Below are positions 35,271-44,062 of a stretch of 64,000 nt of DNA, piece after piece. A model generated the notes under the pieces. The model ran no database searches. It saw only the letters and a list, made by a program, of their open reading frames with translations, and was not told the origin of the DNA. The stretch's first letter is position 1. Each line of letters starts with the position of its first letter. A program made the position numbers and the translations under genes. Source of the DNA: Paenibacillus sp. Root52 (GTDB lineage: Bacteria > Bacillota > Bacilli > Paenibacillales > Paenibacillaceae). Location of the stretch: contig NZ_LMFO01000001.1 in the NCBI RefSeq assembly GCF_001426865.1, forward strand, positions 434,001 to 498,000, read 5' to 3'.

Positions 35271-36878
35271 ATGAAAAAAGTGGAAAAGTCCAAAAAAACG
35301 TTAAAATCTTTATCCCTTTCTATGTTGTCTGCTGTGTTTTTGCTCTCAGCCTGCAGTAGTGGAGGGGGCGGTGCAGCAAGCGAAGCACAGTCTCCTGATG
35401 GGAAAGTGACATTGAATTTTATTACGCAGAGTTCGCCGCTAGCCCCGGCAGATCCGAACGACAAACTGATTAATAAGAGATTAGAAGAGAAGACTAACGT
35501 GCACATCAATTGGAAGAATTATACCAGCGATGTATTTGCAGAGAAAAGAAATCTGGCCGTTGCAAGTGGGGATTTACCTGATGCCATTTTTGACGCTGGT
35601 TATGGGGATTATGATCTCCTGAAACTCGCCAAAGACGGTGCGATTATTCCACTCGAAGACTTAATCGAACAGTATATGCCTAATTTACAAAAGGTGTTGA
35701 AGGAAGCTCCTGAATATAAGAGCATGATTACCGCTCCGGATGGACATATTTACTCTTTTCCATGGATTGAAGAGCTTGGAAGTGGAAAACAGCGGATACA
35801 ATCGGTGGATAATTTACCTTGGATCAATGTTGAATGGCTGAACAACCTTGGACTTAAGATGCCGACGACTACTGAGGAGTTAAAGGAAGTTCTGATAGCA
35901 TTCAAAACGCAGGATCCAAATGGGAACGGCAAAGCTGATGAGATTCCTTTATCGTTTATAAACAAACCAGGTGGTGAAGATCTGACATTTCTCTTTGCGG
36001 CATTTGGACTTGGAGAGAACTGGGATCATACCGTTGTGACGAATGATGGCAAGGTAGTGTTTACTGCAGCGGATGAAGGGTACAAGGAGGCGGTAAAGTA
36101 TATCCATGAACTTGTACAGGAAGATCTAATAGATATAGAAGCATATCAACAGGATTGGAACACATATCTGGCTAAAGGCAAAGACAACAAATATGGTATG
36201 TATTTTACTTGGGATAAGGCCAATATCACGGGAATGAATGAAACATATGATGTTTTGCCTCCGCTCGCTGGCCCTAATGGTGAGCGCAACGTCACAAGAA
36301 CGAATGGAATTGGACTTGACAGAGGGCGTATGGTGATCACCAGTAGTAATAAAAATCTGGAATCAACAGCGAAATGGGTAGATCAATTGTACGAACCACT
36401 TCAATCGATTCAGAACAACTGGGGAACGTACGGGGATGAAACGCAACAGAATATTTTTGAATTCGATGAAGCCAAAGGTATGCTGAAGCACATGCCGCTG
36501 GAAGGAGCTGCTCCTGTCGAGCTTAGACAAAAAACGAGTATTGCCGGACCACTAGCGATTCTAGATAGCTACTATGACAAATACACAACCAAACCGGAGG
36601 ATGCTGCGTGGCGTATGAATCTTCTTGATCAGGTGATGGTTCCACATATGAAGGCAGATAATGTATATCCAAGCGTGTTTTTCTCAATCGATGAGCTCGA
36701 CCGATTATCAACCATTGAGACCGATCTGTTTGCATATGTATTGCGCTTACGCACAGAATGGTATCAAAACGGAAAAATTGAGCAGGAGTGGGATACCTAT
36801 CTGAAAGAGCTGGATCGACTTGGATTACAAGAATGGCTAGAAATTAAACAAGCGGGATATGACCGCAATACACAATAA
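35271..36878 (+). CDS. Extracellular sugar-binding lipoprotein (LplA type)
   Basis: This 535-residue solute-binding protein is attached to the outer face of the membrane. The signal peptide ends in the lipobox LLSACSS, so the mature protein starts at the Cys near residue 28, followed by a short Gly/Ser/Ala linker. The size and the segment with DPNGNGKADEIPLSF, a calcium-binding-like loop, are typical of LplA-type binders for oligosaccharides. It is the third gene of the importer and lies 56 bases after the second permease. It captures the substrate, probably a fructo-oligosaccharide, judged by the downstream GH32. Confidence 0.93.
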   Translation: MKKVEKSKKTLKSLSLSMLSAVFLLSACSSGGGGAASEAQSPDGKVTLNFITQSSPLAPADPNDKLINKRLEEKTNVHINWKNYTSDVFAEKRNLAVASGDLPDAIFDAGYGDYDLLKLAKDGAIIPLEDLIEQYMPNLQKVLKEAPEYKSMITAPDGHIYSFPWIEELGSGKQRIQSVDNLPWINVEWLNNLGLKMPTTTEELKEVLIAFKTQDPNGNGKADEIPLSFINKPGGEDLTFLFAAFGLGENWDHTVVTNDGKVVFTAADEGYKEAVKYIHELVQEDLIDIEAYQQDWNTYLAKGKDNKYGMYFTWDKANITGMNETYDVLPPLAGPNGERNVTRTNGIGLDRGRMVITSSNKNLESTAKWVDQLYEPLQSIQNNWGTYGDETQQNIFEFDEAKGMLKHMPLEGAAPVELRQKTSIAGPLAILDSYYDKYTTKPEDAAWRMNLLDQVMVPHMKADNVYPSVFFSIDELDRLSTIETDLFAYVLRLRTEWYQNGKIEQEWDTYLKELDRLGLQEWLEIKQAGYDRNTQ

Positions 36879-36976
36879 AATAAAAGAGATGCGGATGTCG
36901 TACCATTCTATTGCATTAATAGGTTGAGGTAACAATATCTCAGGCATACCGTTTGACAAAAAAGGAGAGAACCATT

Positions 36977-38455
36977 ATGTCTACGATTTTAACAAACGAT
37001 TATAGAAGTAACTATCATTTTTCACCTCGCGAAAATTGGATGAACGATCCCAATGGCATGGTGTTTTTTAAAGGGGAATACCACTTGTTCTATCAGTATC
37101 ATCCGTTTGGCACAACGTGGGGACCGATGCATTGGGGACACGCTGTGACCAAGGATCTAATTACTTGGGAAGAACTCCCTGTAGCTATTGCGCCTGATGA
37201 ACACGGTACGATCTTTTCCGGTAGTGCTGTAGTGGATTGGAATAATACTTCCGGGTTCTTTGATGGTGAGCCAGGACTGGTGGCGATATTCACTCATCAC
37301 CTGGAAGTACCTAATGAGCAACCGGTTCAACGTCAGAGCCTTGCGTATAGTCAGGACAAGGGTCGTACATGGAATAAATATGAGGGGAACCCGGTATTGG
37401 GGCATGAATCTATAGTGGACTTTCGTGATCCCAAAGTGTTCTGGCATGAGTATAGCAAGCACTGGATCATGATAATTGCCTGTGGACAGACGGTATGCCT
37501 GTATCGATCTCCCAATCTAAAAGAATGGACTTTATGCAGTGAATTTGGGGAAGGAATCGGTTCACATGATGGCGTATGGGAATGTCCCGACCTGTTCCCG
37601 CTAGCAGTCGATAACGACACTCAAACAGAAAAATGGGTCATGATTGTCAGCATAGGGGCTGACCCTGCTTTCAAGGAAGGTTCCCGTACGCAGTACTTTA
37701 TCGGAGATTTTGATGGATCGACATTCGTAGCTGATGAAAATTCCCGGTTTGTTCGTTGGCTTGACCATGGACGGGACAACTACGCGGGAGTCAGTTGGTC
37801 AGATATTCCGCAAGAAGACGGCAGACGTTTGTTCATGGGCTGGATGAGCAATTGGATGTATGCCAACCATACACCGACAGAAAGCTATCGAGGTGCCATG
37901 ACAATCGCACGGGAACTGAGTTTAGAGACAATTGACGGTAAAGTTACATTGATTCAACGTCCTGCACGTGAACTGGAACAAGCCCGAATACCGTTAATTT
38001 CGCTACAGAACGTTTCTGTTAGCGAAGCTAATAGTCACCTTAAGTCATTGCAGCTTCTGAGTTATGAAATTGTTGCAAAATGGGATTCTGATCAATCTGT
38101 TCATTTTACTTTGAGAAATAGCTCAGATCAACAAACGGTCGTTGGTCTAGATCCTAATCAGCAGGAAGTTTATGTCGATCGAAGAAGATCAGGAATTGTT
38201 AACTTTCACGAGCATTTTCTTGGAATTCATACAGCCAATTTTCACGCTAGACGTGGAGAACAGCAATTGCAGATTTATGTAGATTCTTCTTCTGTTGAGG
38301 TTTTTGCTAACGATGGTGAGGCCGTTCTTACGGATCTGATCTATCCAGATGTAGATGCGAATCGAATATCAATTGCAGCTGACAATGAGAGCTTGATCTT
38401 ATCATCTCTTCATATCTACGAATTGTCTCCTGAAAAGGTCAATGTCAATGAATAA
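36977..38455 (+). CDS. GH32 beta-fructosidase (levanase/sucrose hydrolase type)
   Basis: This 492-residue family 32 hydrolase releases fructose from sucrose, inulin-type or levan-type oligosaccharides. The three catalytic motifs are visible: the nucleophile Asp24 in WMNDPNG, the transition-state stabilising Asp in FRDPK (near residue 150), and the acid Glu in WECPD (near 202). The five-bladed propeller is followed by a beta-sandwich that ends near VEVFANDGE. No signal peptide is present, so it cuts imported substrate. The frame could start at 36953, but AAAGGAG precedes ATG 36977. Whether the imported sugar is phosphorylated is unclear; ABC uptake suggests it is not. Confidence 0.95.
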   Translation: MSTILTNDYRSNYHFSPRENWMNDPNGMVFFKGEYHLFYQYHPFGTTWGPMHWGHAVTKDLITWEELPVAIAPDEHGTIFSGSAVVDWNNTSGFFDGEPGLVAIFTHHLEVPNEQPVQRQSLAYSQDKGRTWNKYEGNPVLGHESIVDFRDPKVFWHEYSKHWIMIIACGQTVCLYRSPNLKEWTLCSEFGEGIGSHDGVWECPDLFPLAVDNDTQTEKWVMIVSIGADPAFKEGSRTQYFIGDFDGSTFVADENSRFVRWLDHGRDNYAGVSWSDIPQEDGRRLFMGWMSNWMYANHTPTESYRGAMTIARELSLETIDGKVTLIQRPARELEQARIPLISLQNVSVSEANSHLKSLQLLSYEIVAKWDSDQSVHFTLRNSSDQQTVVGLDPNQQEVYVDRRRSGIVNFHEHFLGIHTANFHARRGEQQLQIYVDSSSVEVFANDGEAVLTDLIYPDVDANRISIAADNESLILSSLHIYELSPEKVNVNE

Positions 38456-38476
38456 TAAAAATAAGGGGACGGGTAG

Positions 38477-39364
38477 ATGCGTATAGGTGCTATAGAAGCA
38501 GGTGGGACGAAATTTGTATGTGGAGTGGGCGATGTGCAAGGGCACATTGAAGACTGGTGCAGTTTTCCCACAGAATACCCTGAGGCCACACTCACTAAGG
38601 TCATAGACTACTTCAATGATAAAAAAGTTTCTGCATTAGGGATTGGTTCCTTTGGTCCAATTGACTTGCAAGTGGATAGCCCCACATATGGTTATATTAC
38701 AACAACACCCAAACCCGGATGGGAGAACTGTAATGTGGTTGGGATTATACAGAGTTCATTCAATGTTCCCGTCCGTTGGGATACGGATGTTAATGCAGCG
38801 GCACTTGGTGAATTAACATGGGGAGCGGCGCAGGGACTGAACAACTGCGTTTATTATACGATTGGCACGGGCGTTGGTATCGGATTGATCGCCGGAGGAA
38901 AAGGGATGCATGGATTGTTGCATCCAGAGGGTGGCCATATCCGAACAAGACGGCACCCGCAGGATACTTATGCTGGATTATGCACGTATCATGGCGATTG
39001 TTTAGAGGGATTAGCATCGGGGCCGGCTATTCAAGGGCGTTGGCAAGAACCCGGTAGCTCGCTACCAGTAGGTCATTTGGCTTGGGAAATCGAATCTTTC
39101 TATATCGCAGAGTCCATTACAACAACTATCTTGTTAACTTCGCCTCAGAAGGTAATCTTGGGCGGTGGAGTCATGCAACAAACACATCTGTTTCCAATGA
39201 TTCGAGAGCAGGTTTTACAAAATCTCAACGGTTATGTGAATGCTTCTGAGCTGTTGCACAATATCGATCAGTACATTGTTCCACCAGGCTTGGGACAACA
39301 AGCAGGATTATACGGGGCACTTGCCCTGGGCATTGAAGCATATAAACGAACGATCAACGAGTGA
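38477..39364 (+). CDS. ROK-family fructokinase
   Basis: This 295-residue kinase phosphorylates fructose to fructose-6-phosphate, feeding glycolysis. The N-terminal AIEAGGTKFVCGVG is the form seen in bacterial fructokinases of the GmuE/YdhR type. Asp104 in DTDVNAAALGEL is the catalytic base. The zinc site is intact: His in HPEGGHIRTRRHP, then Cys, His and Cys in LCTYHGDCLEGLASGPAI. It lies 21 bases after the GH32 gene and completes the pathway from import through hydrolysis to phosphorylation. A large terminator follows. Confidence 0.94.
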   Translation: MRIGAIEAGGTKFVCGVGDVQGHIEDWCSFPTEYPEATLTKVIDYFNDKKVSALGIGSFGPIDLQVDSPTYGYITTTPKPGWENCNVVGIIQSSFNVPVRWDTDVNAAALGELTWGAAQGLNNCVYYTIGTGVGIGLIAGGKGMHGLLHPEGGHIRTRRHPQDTYAGLCTYHGDCLEGLASGPAIQGRWQEPGSSLPVGHLAWEIESFYIAESITTTILLTSPQKVILGGGVMQQTHLFPMIREQVLQNLNGYVNASELLHNIDQYIVPPGLGQQAGLYGALALGIEAYKRTINE

Positions 39365-39436
39365 TCGATGTGCTCATAAACGAGTGGTCTACAAAATCCA
39401 GGTAGACAACTAATAAAAAGTCGTTAAGTTGATTAC

Positions 39437-39512
39437 ATCCCCTTGTGGTAAGCAAGATAAGAGAGACATCTGTTAAGATGAACTCAATCTTGCCTATTGA
39501 AGGGGATTTTTT
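39437..39512 (+). terminator. Large terminator after the fructan operon
   Basis: ATCCCCTT (39437-39444) and AAGGGGAT (39500-39507) form the base. GCAAGAT (39452-39458) and ATCTTGC (39487-39493) form a second stem above it. Six T residues end the structure. Confidence 0.88.
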
Positions 39513-39617
39513 CTGCTCAAAAACGAATATACCTCCATTAGTACTTTATAGTTTTGAGATTAGTGTCGGCTCGACTGGTCGTTGAGTAATAATTATTCTT
39601 CAAAAATTCATGGAATT

Positions 39618-39672
39618 GCCCAAACGGACATGTACCTAAGTACATACATTCACTGACAATTCATTATATAAT
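39618..39672 (+). promoter_or_regulatory. Candidate YdfI site and promoter of ydfH
   Basis: GCCCAAACGGAC (39618-39629) matches the 12-mer GCCCRAAYGTAC, which I recall as the B. subtilis YdfI recognition word, at 11 of 12 positions. It is followed by a palindrome ATGTAC-CTAA-GTACAT (39630-39645). A consensus TATAAT (39667-39672) has no good -35; the position is occupied by the palindrome, as expected for an activated promoter. Confidence 0.5.
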
Positions 39673-39700
39673 TATGGAATGATATTAGTGAGGTGAACCA

Positions 39701-40906
39701 ATGAGTAAATCAGTTGAACAGTCAAGTTTTTTGAATTCGGGAATGGCTAACGATGAAGATAAAATTGCTTCTACACGGATACCAGTCATTGTCTGGGTAA
39801 TAATTGTATCCATTATTACTATTGTATGGCAAACGATGTCGACTCCGATATTGCTGCAAAGTGTTATTTTTGGAATAGTTATGTTACTACATATATATTT
39901 ATACTGGCGTGTTAATCAAATCATCAGACATTCCAGATCAATTTATGTGGTAATCCAGGGGATGTTGATTTTTGGAAGTGCGATGTTAATGTCAGATGGT
40001 TTTCCTGCCGTCTTGATTGGTTTAATCCCTGTATTAATTGGGCAAACAATAACGATTTTTTATGAAACAGCTAAAGTAGTACTCATTGCTTTGTGTTTAT
40101 ATTTCTGTTTTATTATGAATATATACTTACTAAAAGGTGCAGAAGAGTTAGCTGTACTCATTCCTCTTCTGTTACTTATGATAATTGTAGTAGTGGCATA
40201 CGCTGTTCTGTTTTATAGGCAGGTCAACGCAAGATTCAGAACACAAACTTTTTTATTAGATTTGGAACTCGCTCATCAGAAGGTTGAGGAACTTACGCTT
40301 GCTAATGAACGACAGAGGATTGCCAGAGATTTGCATGATACACTTGCTCAGGGTTTAGCAGGAGTCATTATGCAGTTAGAAGCTGTCGATGCCCATCTAG
40401 GCAAAGGAAGAACCGAACGTGCTCACGAGATTATTATTAATTCTATGGGACAAGCTAGAGAGACGTTGGCTGATGCTAGAAAAGCAATAGATAATTTAAG
40501 AAGCAGGGCTACTCCTTCGATTGATTTTAGTGATGCTGTGAATGATACAATTGATCGTTTTGTTATAGCAACGGGTATTAAGACCGATATCACTTGTGAA
40601 ATTAATAGGCCTATATCTGGCTTTAAAATGGAACACATTCTTCATATTGTGAGTGAATCACTTATGAATGTAGCACGACACGCACAGGCAAATAAGGTTC
40701 GAATTATTATTGAGGAAAACAGGAAAGATGAACTCCGTGTATGTATTCAAGATAACGGAAGAGGATTTAATGTTGAGAAGATTGGTAAGCAGTCAGGTCA
40801 TTATGGACTAATAGGGATTCATGAACGTGCCCGTTTAATCGGGGGACAAATTCAAATTGAAAGCCAAAATCAGGGGACAGTCATTAAGCTAATTCTACCC
40901 TTGTAG
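39701..40906 (+). CDS. ydfH: Sensor histidine kinase, YdfH-like (NarL/LuxR-type partner)
   Basis: This is a 401-residue membrane histidine kinase. About six hydrophobic helices in residues 27-175 form the sensor. A coiled-coil stretch leads to the HisKA_3 motif ERQRIARDLHDTLAQGLAG, with the phosphorylated His at residue 212. The ATPase domain has the N-box ESLMNVARHAQANK and the G-box DNGRGF. Length and gene order match YdfH of B. subtilis, which with YdfI activates the RND exporter gene ydfJ. Both partners lie directly downstream here. The signal is unknown; cell-envelope or drug stress is plausible. Confidence 0.88.
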   Translation: MSKSVEQSSFLNSGMANDEDKIASTRIPVIVWVIIVSIITIVWQTMSTPILLQSVIFGIVMLLHIYLYWRVNQIIRHSRSIYVVIQGMLIFGSAMLMSDGFPAVLIGLIPVLIGQTITIFYETAKVVLIALCLYFCFIMNIYLLKGAEELAVLIPLLLLMIIVVVAYAVLFYRQVNARFRTQTFLLDLELAHQKVEELTLANERQRIARDLHDTLAQGLAGVIMQLEAVDAHLGKGRTERAHEIIINSMGQARETLADARKAIDNLRSRATPSIDFSDAVNDTIDRFVIATGIKTDITCEINRPISGFKMEHILHIVSESLMNVARHAQANKVRIIIEENRKDELRVCIQDNGRGFNVEKIGKQSGHYGLIGIHERARLIGGQIQIESQNQGTVIKLILPL

Positions 40907-40924
40907 CTTAGGAGGTAACAGTAA

Positions 40925-41578
40925 ATGAAAAGTTCAGTTTTAATTGTTGATGATCATTGGGTTGTAAGAGAAGGCCTCAAGTTAATCTTAGAAACGAATG
41001 ATCAATTTTCTGTTGCAGGTGAAGCAGAAGAAGGTATAGCAGCTTTGCAGCTCATGGAGGATCTAAAACCAGATGTTATTTTACTTGATCTAAATATGCC
41101 TGGTGGTCTAGGCGGGCTTGATACGTTGAAGAAGATGCATGAAAAACAAATTCAGATTCCAGTGATTATCTTGACTACATACAATGAGGATGACCTGATG
41201 ATCAACGGTCTGGCTCTTGGTGCGAAAGGATATCTTCTTAAAGATACAAGTCGGGAAAATTTATTCCGTACTTTAGAATCTGCACTCCGTGGTGAAACAT
41301 TGTTACAACCTGAGGTAACGGCACGTGTATTTTCATTCAGAGAAAGAGAAACCGTTGTCAATGTCAAATTAGAGAGCAATACCCTGCTAACAGAGAAAGA
41401 ATTAATAATTCTCCAAGCCGTTGCACGTGGGCTGCGCAGCAAGGAAATTGCCTTTGATATGGGAGTGACAGAAAGAACAATTAAAGCTCATCTTACAAAT
41501 ATTTATAATAAACTAGGGGTTGATTCACGATCTGAGGCTGTTGCTGTCTCCGTGGAAAAAGGAATTCTTCACTTATAA
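40925..41578 (+). CDS. ydfI: LuxR-type response regulator, YdfI-like
   Basis: This is a 217-residue NarL/LuxR-class response regulator. The receiver domain has the acidic pair near residues 9-10, phospho-acceptor Asp55 in ILLDLNMPG, Thr in LTTYNED and Lys in YLLKD. The C-terminal helix-turn-helix covers TEKELIILQAVARGLRSKEI with TERTIKAHLTNIYNKLGV. It starts 18 bases after the kinase gene with an AGGAGG site, so the two form an operon. It probably activates ydfJ at 41879 through the 12-mers at 41750-41784, and perhaps its own operon. A terminator follows. Confidence 0.9.
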   Translation: MKSSVLIVDDHWVVREGLKLILETNDQFSVAGEAEEGIAALQLMEDLKPDVILLDLNMPGGLGGLDTLKKMHEKQIQIPVIILTTYNEDDLMINGLALGAKGYLLKDTSRENLFRTLESALRGETLLQPEVTARVFSFRERETVVNVKLESNTLLTEKELIILQAVARGLRSKEIAFDMGVTERTIKAHLTNIYNKLGVDSRSEAVAVSVEKGILHL

Positions 41579-41604
41579 TTTCACATCGTATTGTATTGAA
41601 CTTA

Positions 41605-41648
41605 ACAGCGTGCCTCATGAGCCAGTTACGAGGTAGCGCTGTTTTTTT
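41605..41648 (+). terminator. Terminator after ydfI
   Basis: ACAGCG plus TGCCTC pairs with GAGGTA plus CGCTGT, followed by seven T residues ending at 41648. Confidence 0.9.
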
Positions 41649-41749
41649 ATATCTAGGCTTGCTAAGAGGAAAATCGCTGATAGGTTTTCAAAGTGAAAAT
41701 CGGCTGTGATTTTTGAATGAATACTGTACTCAACATTCCCTCTCGTTCT

Positions 41750-41784
41750 TCCCGAAAGTACATTGGCATTGTGCCCTTTTGTAC
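41750..41784 (+). promoter_or_regulatory. Candidate YdfI operator before ydfJ: two 12-mers
   Basis: TCCCGAAAGTAC (41750-41761) and GCCCTTTTGTAC (41773-41784) are in the same orientation, 23 bases apart. Each keeps the CCC...GTAC frame of the GCCCRAAYGTAC word recalled for YdfI of B. subtilis. They lie 25 bases and more upstream of a possible -10 at 41809 that lacks a -35, which suits activation. Confidence 0.55.
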
Positions 41785-41878
41785 GATTCATTAATTGTTA
41801 TTCCAAGTTAAGATGAATGCATGAGCTCGTCATTAAGACAACTCAAGATATGGGAATTGAGAGGAGAATTTATTACAC

Positions 41879-44050
41879 ATGGCAAAATTATTATTCCGAC
41901 TAGGCGAATGGTCGGTTAGAAAAAGTAAGATGATCATTATAGGAGGCATTGTTTTATTGATCTTACTTGCTTCCATTGGTTTAGGAAAGGGTCCTTCCTT
42001 CACTGGTTCAATGACCATTCCAGGAACTAAATCTGAACAAGCAGCAGATGTACTAAAGGCGGAATTTCCCCCCTCAGCAGACGAAGGACAAATTAGATTG
42101 GTCTTTAAGGTAAAGCAAGGTACCTTGGAAACGCCAGCTAATAAAAATTTGATTAATAAAGCACTAAAGAATATGGAAACAGATTCTGCGGTAAAATCCT
42201 TCCTTAGTCCTTATGATGGCTATACATTAAGCGAGGATAAAAAAATTGGTTATGCAGATGTCACTTACAAGTTACCTGCAGCAGAAGTAACCGAAAAATC
42301 CAAAGAACATGCACTTAAAGTTGCAAATTCCTTGAATGATAAAGGTATCCAAACAGAACTTGCTGGTAGTGTTGCCCTGTCCGAACTTGAAGTTGGAGGT
42401 ACATCAGAGGTCATTGGGATCTTGATTGCTTTCATGATTTTGGCATTCACATTCACCTCATTTCTTGCAGCTGGTCTGCCGATTCTGACTGCTGTAATCG
42501 GACTGGGAATTGGACTTATGACGATTATTATAGGTTCGAATTTTGTGTCGATGTCCTCATTCTCCATTACACTTGCAGTGATGCTTGCACTCGCTGTAGG
42601 CATTGATTATGCCCTGTTCATCATGTCGAGATATCGCCAGCAGCTTGCAGAAGGATTCGAACGCCATGTAGCAATAGCTCAGGCTAATGCAACTGCAGGT
42701 AGCTCTGTCGTATTTGCTGGTCTAACAGTAATCATTGCGCTTGTGGGTTTGTCGGTTGTGCAAATTCCGTTTATTACGACGATGGGGCTAGCAGCTGCAG
42801 TAAGTGTTTTTGTCGCAGTTATCATTGCTGTAGTGTTTGTACCTGCAGTACTCGCAGCGGCAGGAGAACGAATCAACCCTGCACGTGAGAACAAATGGCT
42901 TCGCAAATGGTCAGGAAGCAAGAAGAAACATAAATCCGAAAATTTTTGGGGCAAAGTTGTAACAAGAAAACCGTGGTTGACGACCATTTTATGTATTGTT
43001 ATTTTAACGGTTTGCACACTTCCGTTCATGCATATGCAGCTTGGTTTACCTGATAATGGTCTAAAGTCAACTGAAACAACAGAGCGCCGTGGATATGATC
43101 TGCTTGCAGAAGGATTCGGTGAAGGGTTTAATGGCCCTCTAATTATTGTTGCCAAGGCAGCTGGGAGCTCTGATCCTCAGGCTGATATTGCCAAATCTAC
43201 TGCATTTATTGAGAAGCTAAAAGGTGTAGCTAGTGTGAGCCCGATTATTCCAAGTCCTTCGGGTAATGCAGCCATTATCAATGTGCTACCTAAAACAGGT
43301 CCGCATGATATTCGTACTACAGAACTTGTAAAGTCCATTCGGAATCAAGCAGATACAATCTTTAAAGAGGATAAAGTTCAAGTTCTTATTACTGGAACCA
43401 CTTCCGTTAACATTGATATTTCAGAGAAACTGTCTGAAGCCTTGCCTAAATTTGCCTTATTAATCGTTGGACTTGCATTTGTATTGTTGATGATGGTATT
43501 CCGCTCCATCTTGGTTCCAATCAAAGCTGTCCTTGGATTCCTCTTTACCCTGGGTGCTACACTTGGTTTTGTTGTGTGGGTCATTCAGGATGGCTATTTG
43601 GGTAGTCTATTCGGAATTCCAGAACCTGGGCCTGTCTTAAACTTCCTGCCGATTTTGATTACGGGTATCCTGTTCGGTCTTGCGATGGACTATGAGGTAT
43701 TCCTTGTGAGTCGTATGCGTGAGGATTACAACCACTCTGGAGATGCACTTAAATCTGTCAAAAGTGGTATGACTCACAGCGGGCCAGTCGTTACCGCAGC
43801 TGGACTTATCATGATTGCTGTCTTTGCCAGCTTCATATTCGCAGAAGACACCATTATAAAATCAATGGGACTTGCTCTAGCTTTCGGTATATTGATTGAT
43901 GCCTTCATTGTTCGAATGACACTGGTTCCAGCGATTATGACGATCCTGGGTCGGAGTGCATGGTATTTGCCGAAATGGTTAAATCGAATCTTGCCGAATA
44001 TTGATGTTGAGGGAGAGTCGGTAATGAATAACCAGAAGAAATCGGAATAA
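41879..44050 (+). CDS. ydfJ: RND/MmpL-family exporter, YdfJ-like
   Basis: This is a 723-residue proton-driven membrane transporter of the MMPL family. The pattern is two repeats, each with one helix, a large extracellular domain and five further helices. The first MMPL core has AVGIDYALFIMSRYRQQ (near residue 240) and the second has GLAMDYEVFLVSRMRED (near residue 600). These conserved Asp-Tyr pairs lie in the proton pathway. Length and neighbours match YdfJ of B. subtilis (about 724 residues). It begins behind the YdfI-like operator sites and ends 12 bases before a degV-family gene, so the two are probably co-transcribed. The substrate is unknown, possibly a lipid or antibiotic. Confidence 0.93.
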   Translation: MAKLLFRLGEWSVRKSKMIIIGGIVLLILLASIGLGKGPSFTGSMTIPGTKSEQAADVLKAEFPPSADEGQIRLVFKVKQGTLETPANKNLINKALKNMETDSAVKSFLSPYDGYTLSEDKKIGYADVTYKLPAAEVTEKSKEHALKVANSLNDKGIQTELAGSVALSELEVGGTSEVIGILIAFMILAFTFTSFLAAGLPILTAVIGLGIGLMTIIIGSNFVSMSSFSITLAVMLALAVGIDYALFIMSRYRQQLAEGFERHVAIAQANATAGSSVVFAGLTVIIALVGLSVVQIPFITTMGLAAAVSVFVAVIIAVVFVPAVLAAAGERINPARENKWLRKWSGSKKKHKSENFWGKVVTRKPWLTTILCIVILTVCTLPFMHMQLGLPDNGLKSTETTERRGYDLLAEGFGEGFNGPLIIVAKAAGSSDPQADIAKSTAFIEKLKGVASVSPIIPSPSGNAAIINVLPKTGPHDIRTTELVKSIRNQADTIFKEDKVQVLITGTTSVNIDISEKLSEALPKFALLIVGLAFVLLMMVFRSILVPIKAVLGFLFTLGATLGFVVWVIQDGYLGSLFGIPEPGPVLNFLPILITGILFGLAMDYEVFLVSRMREDYNHSGDALKSVKSGMTHSGPVVTAAGLIMIAVFASFIFAEDTIIKSMGLALAFGILIDAFIVRMTLVPAIMTILGRSAWYLPKWLNRILPNIDVEGESVMNNQKKSE

Positions 44051-44062
44051 GGAGGAAGGAAT

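Larger units (their letters stand above)
39365..39700. other. Intergenic region between the fructan operon and ydfH
   Basis: No gene is seen. It holds the terminator at 39437-39512 and the ydfH regulatory elements at 39618-39672. The rest, about 39513-39617, shows nothing definite. Confidence 0.5.
41579..41878 (+). other. Intergenic region before ydfJ
   Basis: It holds the terminator at 41605-41648 and the ydfJ operator region at 41750-41784. A 19-base word at 41760-41778 is identical to one inside the downstream degV-family gene (44130-44148). A possible -10 TAAGAT lies at 41809-41814 with a poor -35. No gene is seen. Confidence 0.5.
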
